Of a DNA stretch of 64,000 nucleotides, positions 43,799 to 53,068 are shown piece by piece (the stretch's first letter is position 1; each line of letters opens with the position of its first letter). The DNA comes from Bradyrhizobium ontarionense. GTDB taxonomy: Bacteria > Pseudomonadota > Alphaproteobacteria > Rhizobiales > Xanthobacteraceae. Both the position numbers and the translations under genes were made by a program. The notes below the pieces were generated by a model. That model made no database searches. It saw only the letters and a list, made by a program, of their open reading frames with translations, and was not told the DNA's origin. The stretch is from positions 1,178,001-1,242,000 of the forward strand of contig NZ_CP088156.1 in NCBI RefSeq assembly GCF_021088345.1, in the 5' to 3' direction.

Positions 43799-45548
43799 TC
43801 CGCGTCACCGCGCCATGACCAGCCACACCACCGCGCATTACTTCCTCGAGGCCCTCGTCGATCTCGGGGTCGACTACATCTTTGCCAACCTCGGCACCGA
43901 TCATGTGTCGCTGATCGAGGAAATTGCGCGCTGGGACGGCGAAGGTCGGCGGCATCCCGAGGTGATCCTTTGTCCCCACGAGGTGGTCGCGGTGCACATG
44001 GCAATGGGCTATGCGATCACCACCGGCCGCGGCCAGGCCGTGTTCGTCCATGTCGACGCCGGCACGGCGAACGCGTGCATGGCGATTCAGAATGCCTTTC
44101 GCTACCGGTTGCCGGTGCTGCTGTTTGCCGGACGAGCTCCGTTCGCGGTGCATGGCGAGCTGCCGGGAGGGCGCGATACCTACGTCCACTTCGTCCAGGA
44201 CAGTTTTGACCAGGCCAGCATCGTGCGTCCCTACGTGAAATGGGACTACACGCTGCCGTCGGGCGTGGTCGTCAAGGAAGCGCTGGCCCGCGCCGCCGCC
44301 TTCATGCACAGCGATCCGCCCGGCCCGGTCTACATGATGCTGCCGCGCGAAACCCTCGCCGAGACCTGGGACGACGAGGTGATGCCGGCCTACCTGCCCG
44401 CGCGCTATGGCAGCGTCAAAGCCGGCGGCATCGAGCCGCAGCGCGCCCAGGCGATAGCGGACGCCCTCATGAAGGCGGACAACCCGATCGCCTTGACCGC
44501 CTACTTCGGACGCAGCGCCGACGCCGTTTCGGTGCTGGAACGGCTGGCGCTCATCTGCGGCATCCGTGTCGCCGAGTTCAATCCCGTCACGATGAACATC
44601 TGCCAGGACTCGCCTTGCTTCGCCGGCTCCGACCCGGCCGAGCTCGTGGCAGGCGCCGACCTTGGGCTCCTGATCGATATAGACGTGCCATTCATTCCGC
44701 AGATGCTGAAGGCCGCCGATCGACTGCGCTGGGTCCAGATCGATATCGACGCCTTGAAGGCGGACATTCCGATGTGGGGATTTGCCACCGACCTCCGCAT
44801 TCAGGGCGATTCAGCTGTCATTCTTCGCCAGGTGCTGGAGATCGTCGTCGCCCGTGGCGACGACGCCTATTTGAGGAAAGTGCGTGACCGGATCGCGAGC
44901 TGGCAGCCCGCACGCGAAGCCGCGAAGGCGAAACGGATGTCGGCGGCTGCCCACAAGGGCCGGCCCGGCGCAATCAATCCGGCCTATCTGTTTGCGCGGC
45001 TGCAGGCGCTTCTCTCTGAGGACGACATCGTCGTCAACGAAGCCGTCCGCAACGCGCCGGTGCTGCAGCAGCAGCTTCGCCGAACCAAGCCGATGACCTA
45101 TGTGGGCCTGGCTGGCGGCGGCCTCGGCTTCAGCGGCGGCATGGCGCTCGGGCTCAAGCTGGCCAATCCCTCGCGCCGCGTGGTGCAGATCGTCGGCGAC
45201 GGCGCCTATCACTTCGCCGCGCCGGATTCCGTCTACGCCGTATCGCAGCAGTATCAGCTGCCGATCCTGACCGTCATCCTCGACAACAATGGATGGCAGG
45301 CGGTGAAGGCCTCGGTGCAACGCGTCTATCCGGACGGCGCCGCGCAGCGGACGGACGCCTTCCTCTCCAGGCTTCGCACCGGACGCCAGGATGAGCAGCG
45401 GCGTCTCGCCGACATCGCAAGCGCGTTCGGCGCCTACGGCGAACGGGTTGATGACCCGGACGAGCTCGATGCCGCGATCGAACGCTGCCTCGCAATCCTC
45501 GACGGTGGGCGCGCCGCAGTGCTGCACGTCGACATCACGCCGTTGTAG
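43776..45548 (+). CDS. Thiamine-diphosphate-dependent decarboxylase/synthase
   Basis: 590 residues from GTG 43776, chosen because ggagg (43762-43766) is correctly spaced; ATG 43815 is the conservative alternative. The N-terminal PYR domain holds the catalytic Glu region LCPHEVVAVHMAMGYA. The C-terminal domain has the ThDP motif GDGAYHFAAP ... DNNGW. It is related to acetolactate synthase and benzoylformate decarboxylase. With the monooxygenase and carrier it suggests cleavage or decarboxylation of a 2-oxo acid made from an aromatic side chain. Confidence 0.88.
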   Translation: MTMPSLPDPRHRAMTSHTTAHYFLEALVDLGVDYIFANLGTDHVSLIEEIARWDGEGRRHPEVILCPHEVVAVHMAMGYAITTGRGQAVFVHVDAGTANACMAIQNAFRYRLPVLLFAGRAPFAVHGELPGGRDTYVHFVQDSFDQASIVRPYVKWDYTLPSGVVVKEALARAAAFMHSDPPGPVYMMLPRETLAETWDDEVMPAYLPARYGSVKAGGIEPQRAQAIADALMKADNPIALTAYFGRSADAVSVLERLALICGIRVAEFNPVTMNICQDSPCFAGSDPAELVAGADLGLLIDIDVPFIPQMLKAADRLRWVQIDIDALKADIPMWGFATDLRIQGDSAVILRQVLEIVVARGDDAYLRKVRDRIASWQPAREAAKAKRMSAAAHKGRPGAINPAYLFARLQALLSEDDIVVNEAVRNAPVLQQQLRRTKPMTYVGLAGGGLGFSGGMALGLKLANPSRRVVQIVGDGAYHFAAPDSVYAVSQQYQLPILTVILDNNGWQAVKASVQRVYPDGAAQRTDAFLSRLRTGRQDEQRRLADIASAFGAYGERVDDPDELDAAIERCLAILDGGRAAVLHVDITPL

Positions 45549-45616
45549 CCGTAGCGACCGACGCAGAACCGCGCCGGGTGGTCCAAAGGGCGCTCGTGCC
45601 GAGGCCGTCTGCGCAC

Positions 45617-46000
45617 TCACAGGGGGACCACGTCGATCGCGAGGCGTCCGGCTGCAACGAGCAGCGCCAGATAGGTCAAGAGCATCCCGAAGCCGCGCAC
45701 CGGCGCAGATCCGCCAAGCATCCCGATCGCATGCACCAGCCGCCCAAGAGCGAGGGTTGTCCCGATTCCGATTACCATCCAGGCCGGAGCGGCATGCGCT
45801 TCCACCAAACCGAGAGAAATCACCCCGAGCGGCACGTATTCGGTAAAATTGCCTTGGGCCCGGATACGGCGGCGCAGAGACTCGTCCGCGCCTTCACCCA
45901 CCATGACTCCCACCTTCGCTCGCAGAACAGAAACTGGGACCGAGAGAACGACGAGAGCGATGGCGAAGATCGCCACAAAGATCGATGTAATAGGAAGCAT
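45617..46000 (-). CDS. MAPEG family membrane protein
   Basis: 127 residues from ATG 46000. Four hydrophobic segments. VLRAKVGVMVGEGADESLRRRIRAQGNFTEYVPLGV is the conserved MAPEG core, with RAQGNFTEYVP as the glutathione-binding type motif. ALGRLVHAIGM follows. Members detoxify by glutathione transfer, but many bacterial copies are uncharacterised. It is downstream of the DoxX gene on the same strand. Confidence 0.88.
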   Translation of the reverse strand: MLPITSIFVAIFAIALVVLSVPVSVLRAKVGVMVGEGADESLRRRIRAQGNFTEYVPLGVISLGLVEAHAAPAWMVIGIGTTLALGRLVHAIGMLGGSAPVRGFGMLLTYLALLVAAGRLAIDVVPL

Positions 46001-46091
46001 GGTCGTCGAGACGCTCCGTTCATATTTTCCGCACACTGTCGACGATTGCACTGCCGCCGGCAGTGCAACATCTTTGATTGAATCCGGCGCG

Positions 46092-46478
46092 TCAGAACAT
46101 CGTCTGCACATAGGGTGATGGGCCTACCCGGGCAGCGTTCTGCGTGATGAACGAGGCGGCCAACAGGACGAGGCCAACTACGGCTGGCAGGGCGCCACTG
46201 GGCTTTCGGACGCCGATATACGCCAAGCCGGACAGCAGCAGGTGATAGAACATGCCTGCATAGGCGAGATCGCTGAGCGCCGTGCTGATGCGCAGCAGGA
46301 TTGCGGCCGGGCCCAAGACTTTCACGACGATCATGAACGGCACGAGGTAGCCCGGATAGCCCAACTCGGCGAGAACCTGCCGGACCCAATCTCCTTTGGC
46401 GACGTACACATAGGCGGAAGTCAGATACAGCAGCGACAGAAGCGCCGTGCTGATCCAGTAGGTATAGATTGCAGGCAT
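46092..46478 (-). CDS. DoxX-like membrane protein
   Basis: 128 residues with four membrane segments. LGYPGYLVPFMIVVKVLGPAAIL and LSDLAYAGMFYHLLLSGLAY match the DoxX-like family (PF13564). Known relatives act in respiratory or redox-stress contexts; its function here is unknown. It is divergent from the HxlR regulator and co-directional with the MAPEG gene, suggesting an HxlR-controlled stress operon. Confidence 0.85.
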   Translation of the reverse strand: MPAIYTYWISTALLSLLYLTSAYVYVAKGDWVRQVLAELGYPGYLVPFMIVVKVLGPAAILLRISTALSDLAYAGMFYHLLLSGLAYIGVRKPSGALPAVVGLVLLAASFITQNAARVGPSPYVQTMF

Positions 46479-46622
46479 GGGTTCTCTTTGATCGCTGTTG
46501 AAGCAGCAATCTCTGTTTCATCTTGGTCTGTCAGGATGCGCGCATTCACTTGCGCGCGGCTGACACGGAAAATGTCGAATAAGATTGATTTTCGCAAGTA
46601 GGATGAATTATTTGCACCAAGT

Positions 46623-47003
46623 ATGGAAAAGCAGACCATGGCCGGCAAGGAAGCCAACATGCACGCGGAGATGCGGCGCGCATTCGCGCTGCTCTCAGGC
46701 AAGTGGAAGCTGGAGATCATGTGGCTGCTGGACCAGCGGATCTACCGCTTCGGGGAGCTGCGGAAGGCAATTCCCGGCATCACCCAGCACGTGCTGACCG
46801 CGCAGCTTCGCGAACTTGAGGCAGACGGCCTGGTTTCGCGCACGGTGTTCGCGGAAGTGCCTCTTCGGGTTGAATACAAGATCACCGAAAAGGCACGAGG
46901 CCTTGGCCCTACAATGAAGGCCTTGACTGCCTGGTGGACCAAGTACGGGAAGAGCGTCCCGGCAAAGCCGAGCGGACGCGGCCGCAAGGCGAAGCACGGC
47001 TGA
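46623..47003 (+). CDS. HxlR family transcriptional regulator
   Basis: 126 residues. Winged helix: FALLSGKWKLEIMWLLDQ, RFGELRKAIPGITQHVLTAQLRELEADGLVSR, VEYKITEKARGL. The family often senses electrophiles or redox state, usually through a Cys near the N-terminus; this protein has no Cys before the helix. The divergent 144-base spacer to doxX is its likely operator region. Confidence 0.92.
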   Translation: MEKQTMAGKEANMHAEMRRAFALLSGKWKLEIMWLLDQRIYRFGELRKAIPGITQHVLTAQLRELEADGLVSRTVFAEVPLRVEYKITEKARGLGPTMKALTAWWTKYGKSVPAKPSGRGRKAKHG

Positions 47004-47122
47004 ACCGTGCAGAGCGGCCGTATACAGCTCCCCTTACGCCACGTCGTGACGTTTTACGCGTACCCGGAGTCCAGATCCATCTGGCTGCGGCGTTTGTCTG
47101 AGAGTTGGCGAGCCGCTCGAAA

Positions 47123-48502
47123 TCACGCCACCCGCGGCACGCCGTGATAGCGCTCGACCACGATGTCGCGTTTCGTCGCGTCGACGCGGACGGTCATGTC
47201 GTAATGACCTTCGTGCAGCTCCTTGGCGAGGACCTCGGCGTTGCGGTGCAGCCAGCTGATGCCGGCGCCGTCGGCGGCGTCGATGGTGAGATCGAGCGTC
47301 GTCCGCGCCGCGGCGAGCCGGTCCTCGATCGCCTGCAGCAGCGGCGCGACGCCCTCCCCGGTCTCGGCCGACACGAGCAGGCATGGCCGCTCCGGCGGCC
47401 GCCGGCTTGCGATGTTGACGAGGTTCTCGCGCGCCGCCTCGTCCAGCCGGTCGATCTTGTTCCAGACCTCGATGATGGTGTCGTTGGCCTCCGGATCGAT
47501 GCCGAGCTGGCTCAGCACCAGCTCGACGTCGTGCTGTTGCGCCTCGGCATCCTCATGCGACATGTCGCGCACGTGCAGGATCACGTCGGCCTCGAGCACC
47601 TCCTCCAGCGTGGCGCGGAAGGCGGCGACGAGCTGCGTCGGCAGGTTGGAGATGAAGCCGACGGTGTCGGACAGCATCGCCTTGCCACCATGCGGCAGGC
47701 CGATCGCACGCAAGGTGGGGTCGAGCGTCGCGAACAGCATGTCGGCCGCCTGCACGTCGGCGCGGGTCAGGCGGTTGAACAGCGTCGACTTGCCCGCATT
47801 GGTGTAGCCGACCAGCGCCACCACCCGATACGGCACGCGCTGGCGGCCGGCGCGGTGCAGCCGCCGCGTCGCCTGGACCTTCTTGATCTCGTTCTCGAGC
47901 CGGGTGATGCGGTCGCCGATCAGCCGGCGGTCGGCCTCGATCTGGGTTTCGCCCGGGCCGCCCATGAAGCCGAAGCCGCCACGCTGGCGTTCGAGATGGG
48001 TCCAGGAGCGCACCAGGCGGCTGCGCTGATAGTTGAGATGCGCGAGCTCGACCTGCAGCGAGCCTTCCTTGGTCTTGGCGCGGCGGCCGAAGATCTCCAG
48101 GATCAGGCCGGTGCGATCAAGCACCTTGGTATTCCAGGCCTTCTCGAGATTGCGCTGCTGGATCGGCGACAGCGCGCAATCCATCACGACGAGCTCGACC
48201 CCGTGGCCTGCGATCACGCCCCCGATCTCGTCAACCTTGCCCTTGCCGAGATAGGTCGCGGGACGAATCTGCTGGATCGGTGCAAGGATCGATTCGGCCA
48301 CCGTCAGCTCGATGGCGCGCGCTAGCCCCGCGGCCTCATCGATCCGCGCCTCGAAATCACGCATGTCGGAATGACCAGCTTGCGCGCCGTCGTCACCACG
48401 GCGCGCCCGCAAGTAAGGGCCGATCACGATGACCAGCCCTGTCGTCTTGATGTCATCCGGCCTGGAAAGGCCGATGCCCCCTTCGCGATCGCGGGGTTCC
48501 AA
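47123..48502 (-). CDS. hflX: Ribosome-associated GTPase HflX
   Basis: 459 residues with a TTG start at 48502. The HflX domain (QIRPATYLGKGKVDEIGGVI, DCALSPIQQRNLEKAW) and the linker RGGFGFMGGPGETQIEADRR precede a GTPase domain with G1 GYTNAGKST, G3 DTVGFI and G4 NKID. It rescues stalled or heat-damaged ribosomes. It starts 27 bases after hfq, the common alphaproteobacterial arrangement. Confidence 0.95.
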   Translation of the reverse strand: MEPRDREGGIGLSRPDDIKTTGLVIVIGPYLRARRGDDGAQAGHSDMRDFEARIDEAAGLARAIELTVAESILAPIQQIRPATYLGKGKVDEIGGVIAGHGVELVVMDCALSPIQQRNLEKAWNTKVLDRTGLILEIFGRRAKTKEGSLQVELAHLNYQRSRLVRSWTHLERQRGGFGFMGGPGETQIEADRRLIGDRITRLENEIKKVQATRRLHRAGRQRVPYRVVALVGYTNAGKSTLFNRLTRADVQAADMLFATLDPTLRAIGLPHGGKAMLSDTVGFISNLPTQLVAAFRATLEEVLEADVILHVRDMSHEDAEAQQHDVELVLSQLGIDPEANDTIIEVWNKIDRLDEAARENLVNIASRRPPERPCLLVSAETGEGVAPLLQAIEDRLAAARTTLDLTIDAADGAGISWLHRNAEVLAKELHEGHYDMTVRVDATKRDIVVERYHGVPRVA

Positions 48503-48529
48503 TCAGGTCACTCTCACGTCAGGTTACTC

Positions 48530-48778
48530 TCACGCAGAGGCGTCCTCGCCACCCTCGAACAGCTGGATCGGGGCGCCCGGCATGATGGTGGAGATCGCAT
48601 GCTTGTAGACGAGCTGCGAGTGACCGTCGCGCCGGAGCAGCAGGCAGAAATTGTCGAACCATGTGACAATCCCCTGCAATTTCACGCCATTGACCAGAAA
48701 GATCGTGAGCGGCGTCTTGGTTTTGCGGACATGGTTGAGAAAAGTGTCTTGTAGGTTTTGTGCGCGGTCTGCCGCCAT
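48530..48778 (-). CDS. hfq: RNA chaperone Hfq
   Basis: 82 residues from ATG 48778. Sm1 ([40 protein letters not shown]) and Sm2 ([14 protein letters not shown]) are both intact. It forms a hexamer that pairs small RNAs with mRNAs and in rhizobia also affects nif regulation. It lies between ntrX and hflX; the 274-base gap to ntrX is likely to hold its own promoter. Confidence 0.97.
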   Translation of the reverse strand: MAADRAQNLQDTFLNHVRKTKTPLTIFLVNGVKLQGIVTWFDNFCLLLRRDGHSQLVYKHAISTIMPGAPIQLFEGGEDASA

Positions 48779-48949
48779 TGTTGTTATCTCGCAGTCTTGT
48801 TGCTTTTTCTTATTGAACCGTCGGCGGTCCGATTGCAGGTCGCGGACTCGTCGCGGTGGCCCATGATCCATTGAGATCCCCCTCGAGGGATCATGAGATG
48901 CCGGATTAGAAGACAGGCGAGCATATTAGGCAAGCCGATTGCACGGAAC

Positions 48950-49000
48950 CCGGTTCCAAAAGAACCGGATTCGTCCGTAAAAGTCCGGGATCGGACGAAT
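48950..49000. repeat. Two consecutive hairpins between ntrX and hfq
   Basis: ccggttc (48950-48956) pairs with gaaccgg (48962-48968). Immediately after, attcgtccg (48969-48977) pairs with cggacgaat (48992-49000). They start about 50 bases after the ntrX stop. There is no T-tract, so they may be an RNA-stability or Rho-linked structure rather than an intrinsic terminator. Confidence 0.6.
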
Positions 49001-49052
49001 TTTCCAATGTAAATTCGTCCAGTCGTGCCGGCCTTGGTCCAGGTCGGCAATT

Positions 49053-50423
49053 TCAGCCGACCCCGAGCGCCTTTAGCTTGCGATGCAGGGCCGATCGCTC
49101 CATGCCGACGAACTCCGCCGTGCGCGAAATGTTGCCGGAAAAGCGGCTGATCTGGGCGATCAGATAGTCGCGCTCGAACACCTCGCGGGCCTCACGCAAC
49201 GGCAGGCCCATGATGTGCTCGCCATTGTTGCTCGTCGGCATCGCCGGAACCATCGATCCCACGTCCGGCGGCAGCATGTCGGCCGTGATGATCACCTCCG
49301 GCCCGCCGGCGGCCAGGATCATCACGCGTTCGACGTTGTTGCGGAGCTGGCGGACGTTGCCCGGCCAGACATGGGACTGCAGCACGGCCATCGCATCCTG
49401 GCCGATCTGCCGTTTCGGCAAGCCGGTCGTCGCCGAAATCTGCTCCATGAAGTAGTCGATCAGTTCGGGAATGTCCTCGCGCCGCTCCGAGAGCGGCGGG
49501 ACACGGATCGGAACCACCGAGAGGCGGTGATAGAGATCCTCGCGGAAGCGGCCGGCCGAGATCTCCTCCTCCAGGTTCCGTGCCGTGGAGGAGATGATGC
49601 GTACATCGACGTGCACTTTGGTGGTCCCGCCCGAACGCTGAAACGTCTGGTCGACCAGGACCCGCAGGATCTTGTTCTGCGTCTCGCGCGGCATGTCCGC
49701 GATCTCGTCGACGAACAGCGTGCCGCCATGCGCCTCTTCGAGCGCACCGGTCTTGCGGGCATGCTCGCCGTTGGACTGCTCGACGCCGAACAGCTCCTCC
49801 TCCATCCGCTCCGGCGTGATCGCGGCCGCGTTGATGACGACGAATGGACCTTCGGCGCGGGGCGACTGGGTATGCAGCGTGCGGGCGGCAAGCTCCTTGC
49901 CGGAGCCGGGAGGACCGACGATCAGGATGCGGCTGTTGGCCTTGGCGGCGCGCTCGATGGTCTGGCGCAGCTGATTCATCGACGGCGAGCGACCGGTCAT
50001 GCTGCTCGCGGTCGGCGCGAGCTGCTTGAGCTCGCGCACCTCGCGCTTCAGCCGCGAATTCTCCAGCGCGCGCGTCGCGACCAGGATCAGGCGGTCGGAC
50101 TTGAACGGCTTTTCGATGAAGTCATAGGCACCGCGCTTGATCGCGGCGACCGCGGTCTCGATGTTGCCGTGGCCCGAGATCATGACGACCGGCAGATCCG
50201 GGTGATCCTTCTTGATCTGTTCCAGGAGCTGCAGGCCGTCGAGCTTTGAGCCCTGAAGCCAGATGTCGAGGAATACCAGGTTCGGTCGGCGGCCCGCGAT
50301 CTCGGCCAGTGCCGAATCGCTGTCGCGAGCGGTTCGCGTCGTGAAGCCCTCGTCATCCAGGATGCCGGCTACCAGCTCCCGGATATCGGCTTCATCGTCG
50401 ACAATCAGAATATCACTCGCCAT
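49053..50423 (-). CDS. ntrX: Nitrogen assimilation response regulator NtrX
   Basis: 456 residues. The receiver domain has phospho-acceptor D53 (LVFLDIWLQ). The AAA+ domain has Walker A GPPGSGKE. The C-terminal Fis-type helix-turn-helix reads NISRTAEFVGMERSALHRKL. The loop that carries GAFTGA in sigma-54 activators reads GVEQSNGEHARKTGAL here, so it probably does not contact sigma-54, as known for alphaproteobacterial NtrX. Partner of NtrY, 17 bases downstream of it. Confidence 0.96.
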   Translation of the reverse strand: MASDILIVDDEADIRELVAGILDDEGFTTRTARDSDSALAEIAGRRPNLVFLDIWLQGSKLDGLQLLEQIKKDHPDLPVVMISGHGNIETAVAAIKRGAYDFIEKPFKSDRLILVATRALENSRLKREVRELKQLAPTASSMTGRSPSMNQLRQTIERAAKANSRILIVGPPGSGKELAARTLHTQSPRAEGPFVVINAAAITPERMEEELFGVEQSNGEHARKTGALEEAHGGTLFVDEIADMPRETQNKILRVLVDQTFQRSGGTTKVHVDVRIISSTARNLEEEISAGRFREDLYHRLSVVPIRVPPLSERREDIPELIDYFMEQISATTGLPKRQIGQDAMAVLQSHVWPGNVRQLRNNVERVMILAAGGPEVIITADMLPPDVGSMVPAMPTSNNGEHIMGLPLREAREVFERDYLIAQISRFSGNISRTAEFVGMERSALHRKLKALGVG

Positions 50424-50440
50424 GGGTCACGCCTGTCTCG

Positions 50441-52780
50441 TCAGCTGCCTGTTGCGGCTTGGACTTTTGGTTGGTCATTGGTCGTTTGAACCGTGCTCGC
50501 GGTTTCCCCGCTCGCCTCGGTCTTCTGCACATTGTCCGTAGCGGTCGCCGGCTCCTTGCCGGGCTTTGCCGCCTGGCCGGACACGGCAAAGCGCAGCCGC
50601 ATCCAGGCGCCGCGCTGGCCGGCGCGGAAATCGGAAGCGTCCTTCAGCTCCAGCTTGCCGCCATGGTCTTCCAGCACGCGGCCGACGATCGCGAGCCCGA
50701 GGCCCGTGCCCTTGGCGCGCGTGGTGACATAAGGCTCGAGCAGCCGCTGCCGCGCCACCTTGGGCAGGCCGATGCCGTTGTCGATCACGTCGATCAGCAC
50801 GTCGTCGCCTTCGCGCGAGGCCACGACGTCGATGCGTCCCTTGCCAAGCTCCTCCGGCGGCACCACCTCGATCGCCTCGGTGGCGTTCTTGATGATGTTG
50901 GTCAGCGCCTGCGAGATCAGCCGGCGGTCGAACTGCGCGCGCAGCGGGTCCTGCCTGAGCTCGGTCTCGATGTCGATCTCGGGATGCGCGACCTTCATCA
51001 GGAACACAGCCTGCCGCACTGCATCGGCGACGTCCTCGCCTTCCATCACGGGCTTCGGCATCCGCGCGAAGCGCGAGAACTCGTCGACCATTCGCCTGAT
51101 GTCGTCGACCTGCCGCACGATCGTCTCGGTACATTGCTCAAATATGGCCTTGTCCTCGGTGATGACCTTGCCGAATTTGCGGCGAATGCGCTCTGCGGAC
51201 AGCTGAATTGGCGTCAGCGGATTCTTGATCTCGTGCGCGATGCGGCGTGCGACGTCGCCCCAGGCCGATGTGCGCTGCGCTGAGACGAGCTCAGTGATGT
51301 CGTCGAGCGTGATGATGTAGCTGTCGCGCGCCTGGTTGGTCTGCTCGGCGGTGACACGGACCGAGAGGTTGCGCTCATTGCCGTCGCGCTGGACCGTGAC
51401 CTGTCCCTGCACCAGACGCTGCTTGCCTTCGCGCGCCGTCTTCATCATGTCGTCGAGCTCGGGCAGCACGTCGGACAGCGGATGATCGAGCGTCTCGGAT
51501 TCGGCATGCCCGATCAGCTTCTCGGCCGAACGGTTGAGGATGGCGACGCTTCCGGAGGCATCGACGCCGATGATGCCGGCGGATGCCGACGACAGCACCG
51601 CCTCGATGAAGCGGCGCCTGCTGTCGATCAGTTCGCTCGCACTGACCAGCTCGTCGCGCTGCGTGCGCAGCTCCTGCGTCATCTTGTTGAAGGTCTGGCC
51701 GAGCTGGGCGAGGTCGCCTTCCGATCTGTGCACGGGAACCTGGACGTTGAGGTCGCCGGTCGCCACCGTGTGTGCGGCGTTCATCAGCTGGCGGATCGGC
51801 GACACCAGCCAGTTGGCGAAGTTCAATCCGATCAGCACCGACGCCATCAGGATGGTCAGCGCGATCACCGCGAACATCAGTGCGAAGGCGACCTGGATGC
51901 CGAAGCGGCGCGCCTCCACCTGGGCGTATTCGGCGACCGAGGTTTCGGTCTGCTTGAGCTGCGCGATCACGCGGGGATCGAGCAGCCGGGCGACGTAGAG
52001 GAAGGTGTCGTTGAAGGCGCGCAGGCGAATCACCGCCGCAACGTAGTTGGCGTCGGGGAACACCGCGATCTGCGGCTCGGTCTCGTTGACGTTGCTGAGG
52101 AAATCGGCCGGCGGCGTCTGGAACGTCTGCTGGATGCCGGTCTCGGCCGTCTCCAGGACGGTGCGATCCTTGTCGATCAGCATCGCGCCGGGCAGGTTGC
52201 GCGACGCGGCGCTGGCGGTCAGCAGCTCTCGGAAGGTGCCGCGGTCCTGGTCGTAGAGCGGCCGCGCATGGGCGACGTCGTTGGCCATGCCCAAGATGTC
52301 GCCGCGGATCAGCTGCGCGTGCTCGTAGGTGTAGGCGCGCGCGACCGTCAGCGAGTTCTGGATCGCCTCTTTGGCCGGGCCGGAGAACAGCCGGTCGAGG
52401 CCGCGGTCGATGGTGACGTTGGCCACCAGCGACACCAGCACCGCCGGCAGCACCGCGATCACCGAGAACAGGCTGACGATCTGGACGTGCAGGCGCGCCG
52501 CCGCCCGGCCCCGCCGCCGCGCCTGGACCATCTGCCAGACCTCGCGGATGATGATCCCGACCAGGATCAGGATCGTTCCGGCGTCGATCAGGAGGAAGGT
52601 GCTGACGACCTCAGGCGTCGGCTCGATCGGGCTTAAGCCCACCAGGACGATGAAGGTCAGGAAAGCCGACAGCAACGCGAGCGCCACCGCCGCCGGCGCC
52701 AGCCAGGTACGCCAGGTCCAGCGCCGGGCCTCGGCGGTGGACGAATCGAAAGGTGTGGCCGAGGTCTCTGCGCTGGTCAT
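50441..52780 (-). CDS. ntrY: Nitrogen/redox sensor histidine kinase NtrY
   Basis: 779 residues from ATG 52780. Three N-terminal membrane segments (about 25-50, 60-80, 100-125), a periplasmic domain, a further segment near 290-315, then HAMP (NWLVSPIRQLMNAAHTVATG), PAS (AVLSSASAGIIGVDASGSVA), HisKA ([16 protein letters not shown], His at about 515) and HATPase (NIIKNATEAIE, DNGIGLP, GTGLGLAIV). It phosphorylates NtrX. The usual ntrC neighbour upstream is missing; a gap and an IclR gene lie there instead. Confidence 0.96.
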   Translation of the reverse strand: MTSAETSATPFDSSTAEARRWTWRTWLAPAAVALALLSAFLTFIVLVGLSPIEPTPEVVSTFLLIDAGTILILVGIIIREVWQMVQARRRGRAAARLHVQIVSLFSVIAVLPAVLVSLVANVTIDRGLDRLFSGPAKEAIQNSLTVARAYTYEHAQLIRGDILGMANDVAHARPLYDQDRGTFRELLTASAASRNLPGAMLIDKDRTVLETAETGIQQTFQTPPADFLSNVNETEPQIAVFPDANYVAAVIRLRAFNDTFLYVARLLDPRVIAQLKQTETSVAEYAQVEARRFGIQVAFALMFAVIALTILMASVLIGLNFANWLVSPIRQLMNAAHTVATGDLNVQVPVHRSEGDLAQLGQTFNKMTQELRTQRDELVSASELIDSRRRFIEAVLSSASAGIIGVDASGSVAILNRSAEKLIGHAESETLDHPLSDVLPELDDMMKTAREGKQRLVQGQVTVQRDGNERNLSVRVTAEQTNQARDSYIITLDDITELVSAQRTSAWGDVARRIAHEIKNPLTPIQLSAERIRRKFGKVITEDKAIFEQCTETIVRQVDDIRRMVDEFSRFARMPKPVMEGEDVADAVRQAVFLMKVAHPEIDIETELRQDPLRAQFDRRLISQALTNIIKNATEAIEVVPPEELGKGRIDVVASREGDDVLIDVIDNGIGLPKVARQRLLEPYVTTRAKGTGLGLAIVGRVLEDHGGKLELKDASDFRAGQRGAWMRLRFAVSGQAAKPGKEPATATDNVQKTEASGETASTVQTTNDQPKVQAATGS

Positions 52781-53068
52781 TCCGGCAGTGGGGTGATGCT
52801 GAACGTGGCACGTCCGGGAATCGGACTGATGCATTCCTACCACGCTGTTGCCAAATTGCGACAAATCCGCGGCGAACGGCGACGCCACAAATTTGTTTGC
52901 ATACACTTGCGGGGTCAGGTCAATCCAGTTGAGGGTGTTTTAATACCGAATTCATGTGCTCTTTGGGCCGGTCCGCACGGCCCTGGAGCCGTCAGGGCGC
53001 GCTCGGGGACCGTGACGCGGAAAAAGGCGTCATCACGCGCAGTGGCGTGGGGCTCGCACTTGCTGGCC

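Noticed and set aside
46548..46599. acttgcg/cgcaagt inverted pair between doxX and hxlR as an operator
   Set aside because: Seven-bp arms separated by 38 bases are expected by chance in this length; too weak to list as a site.
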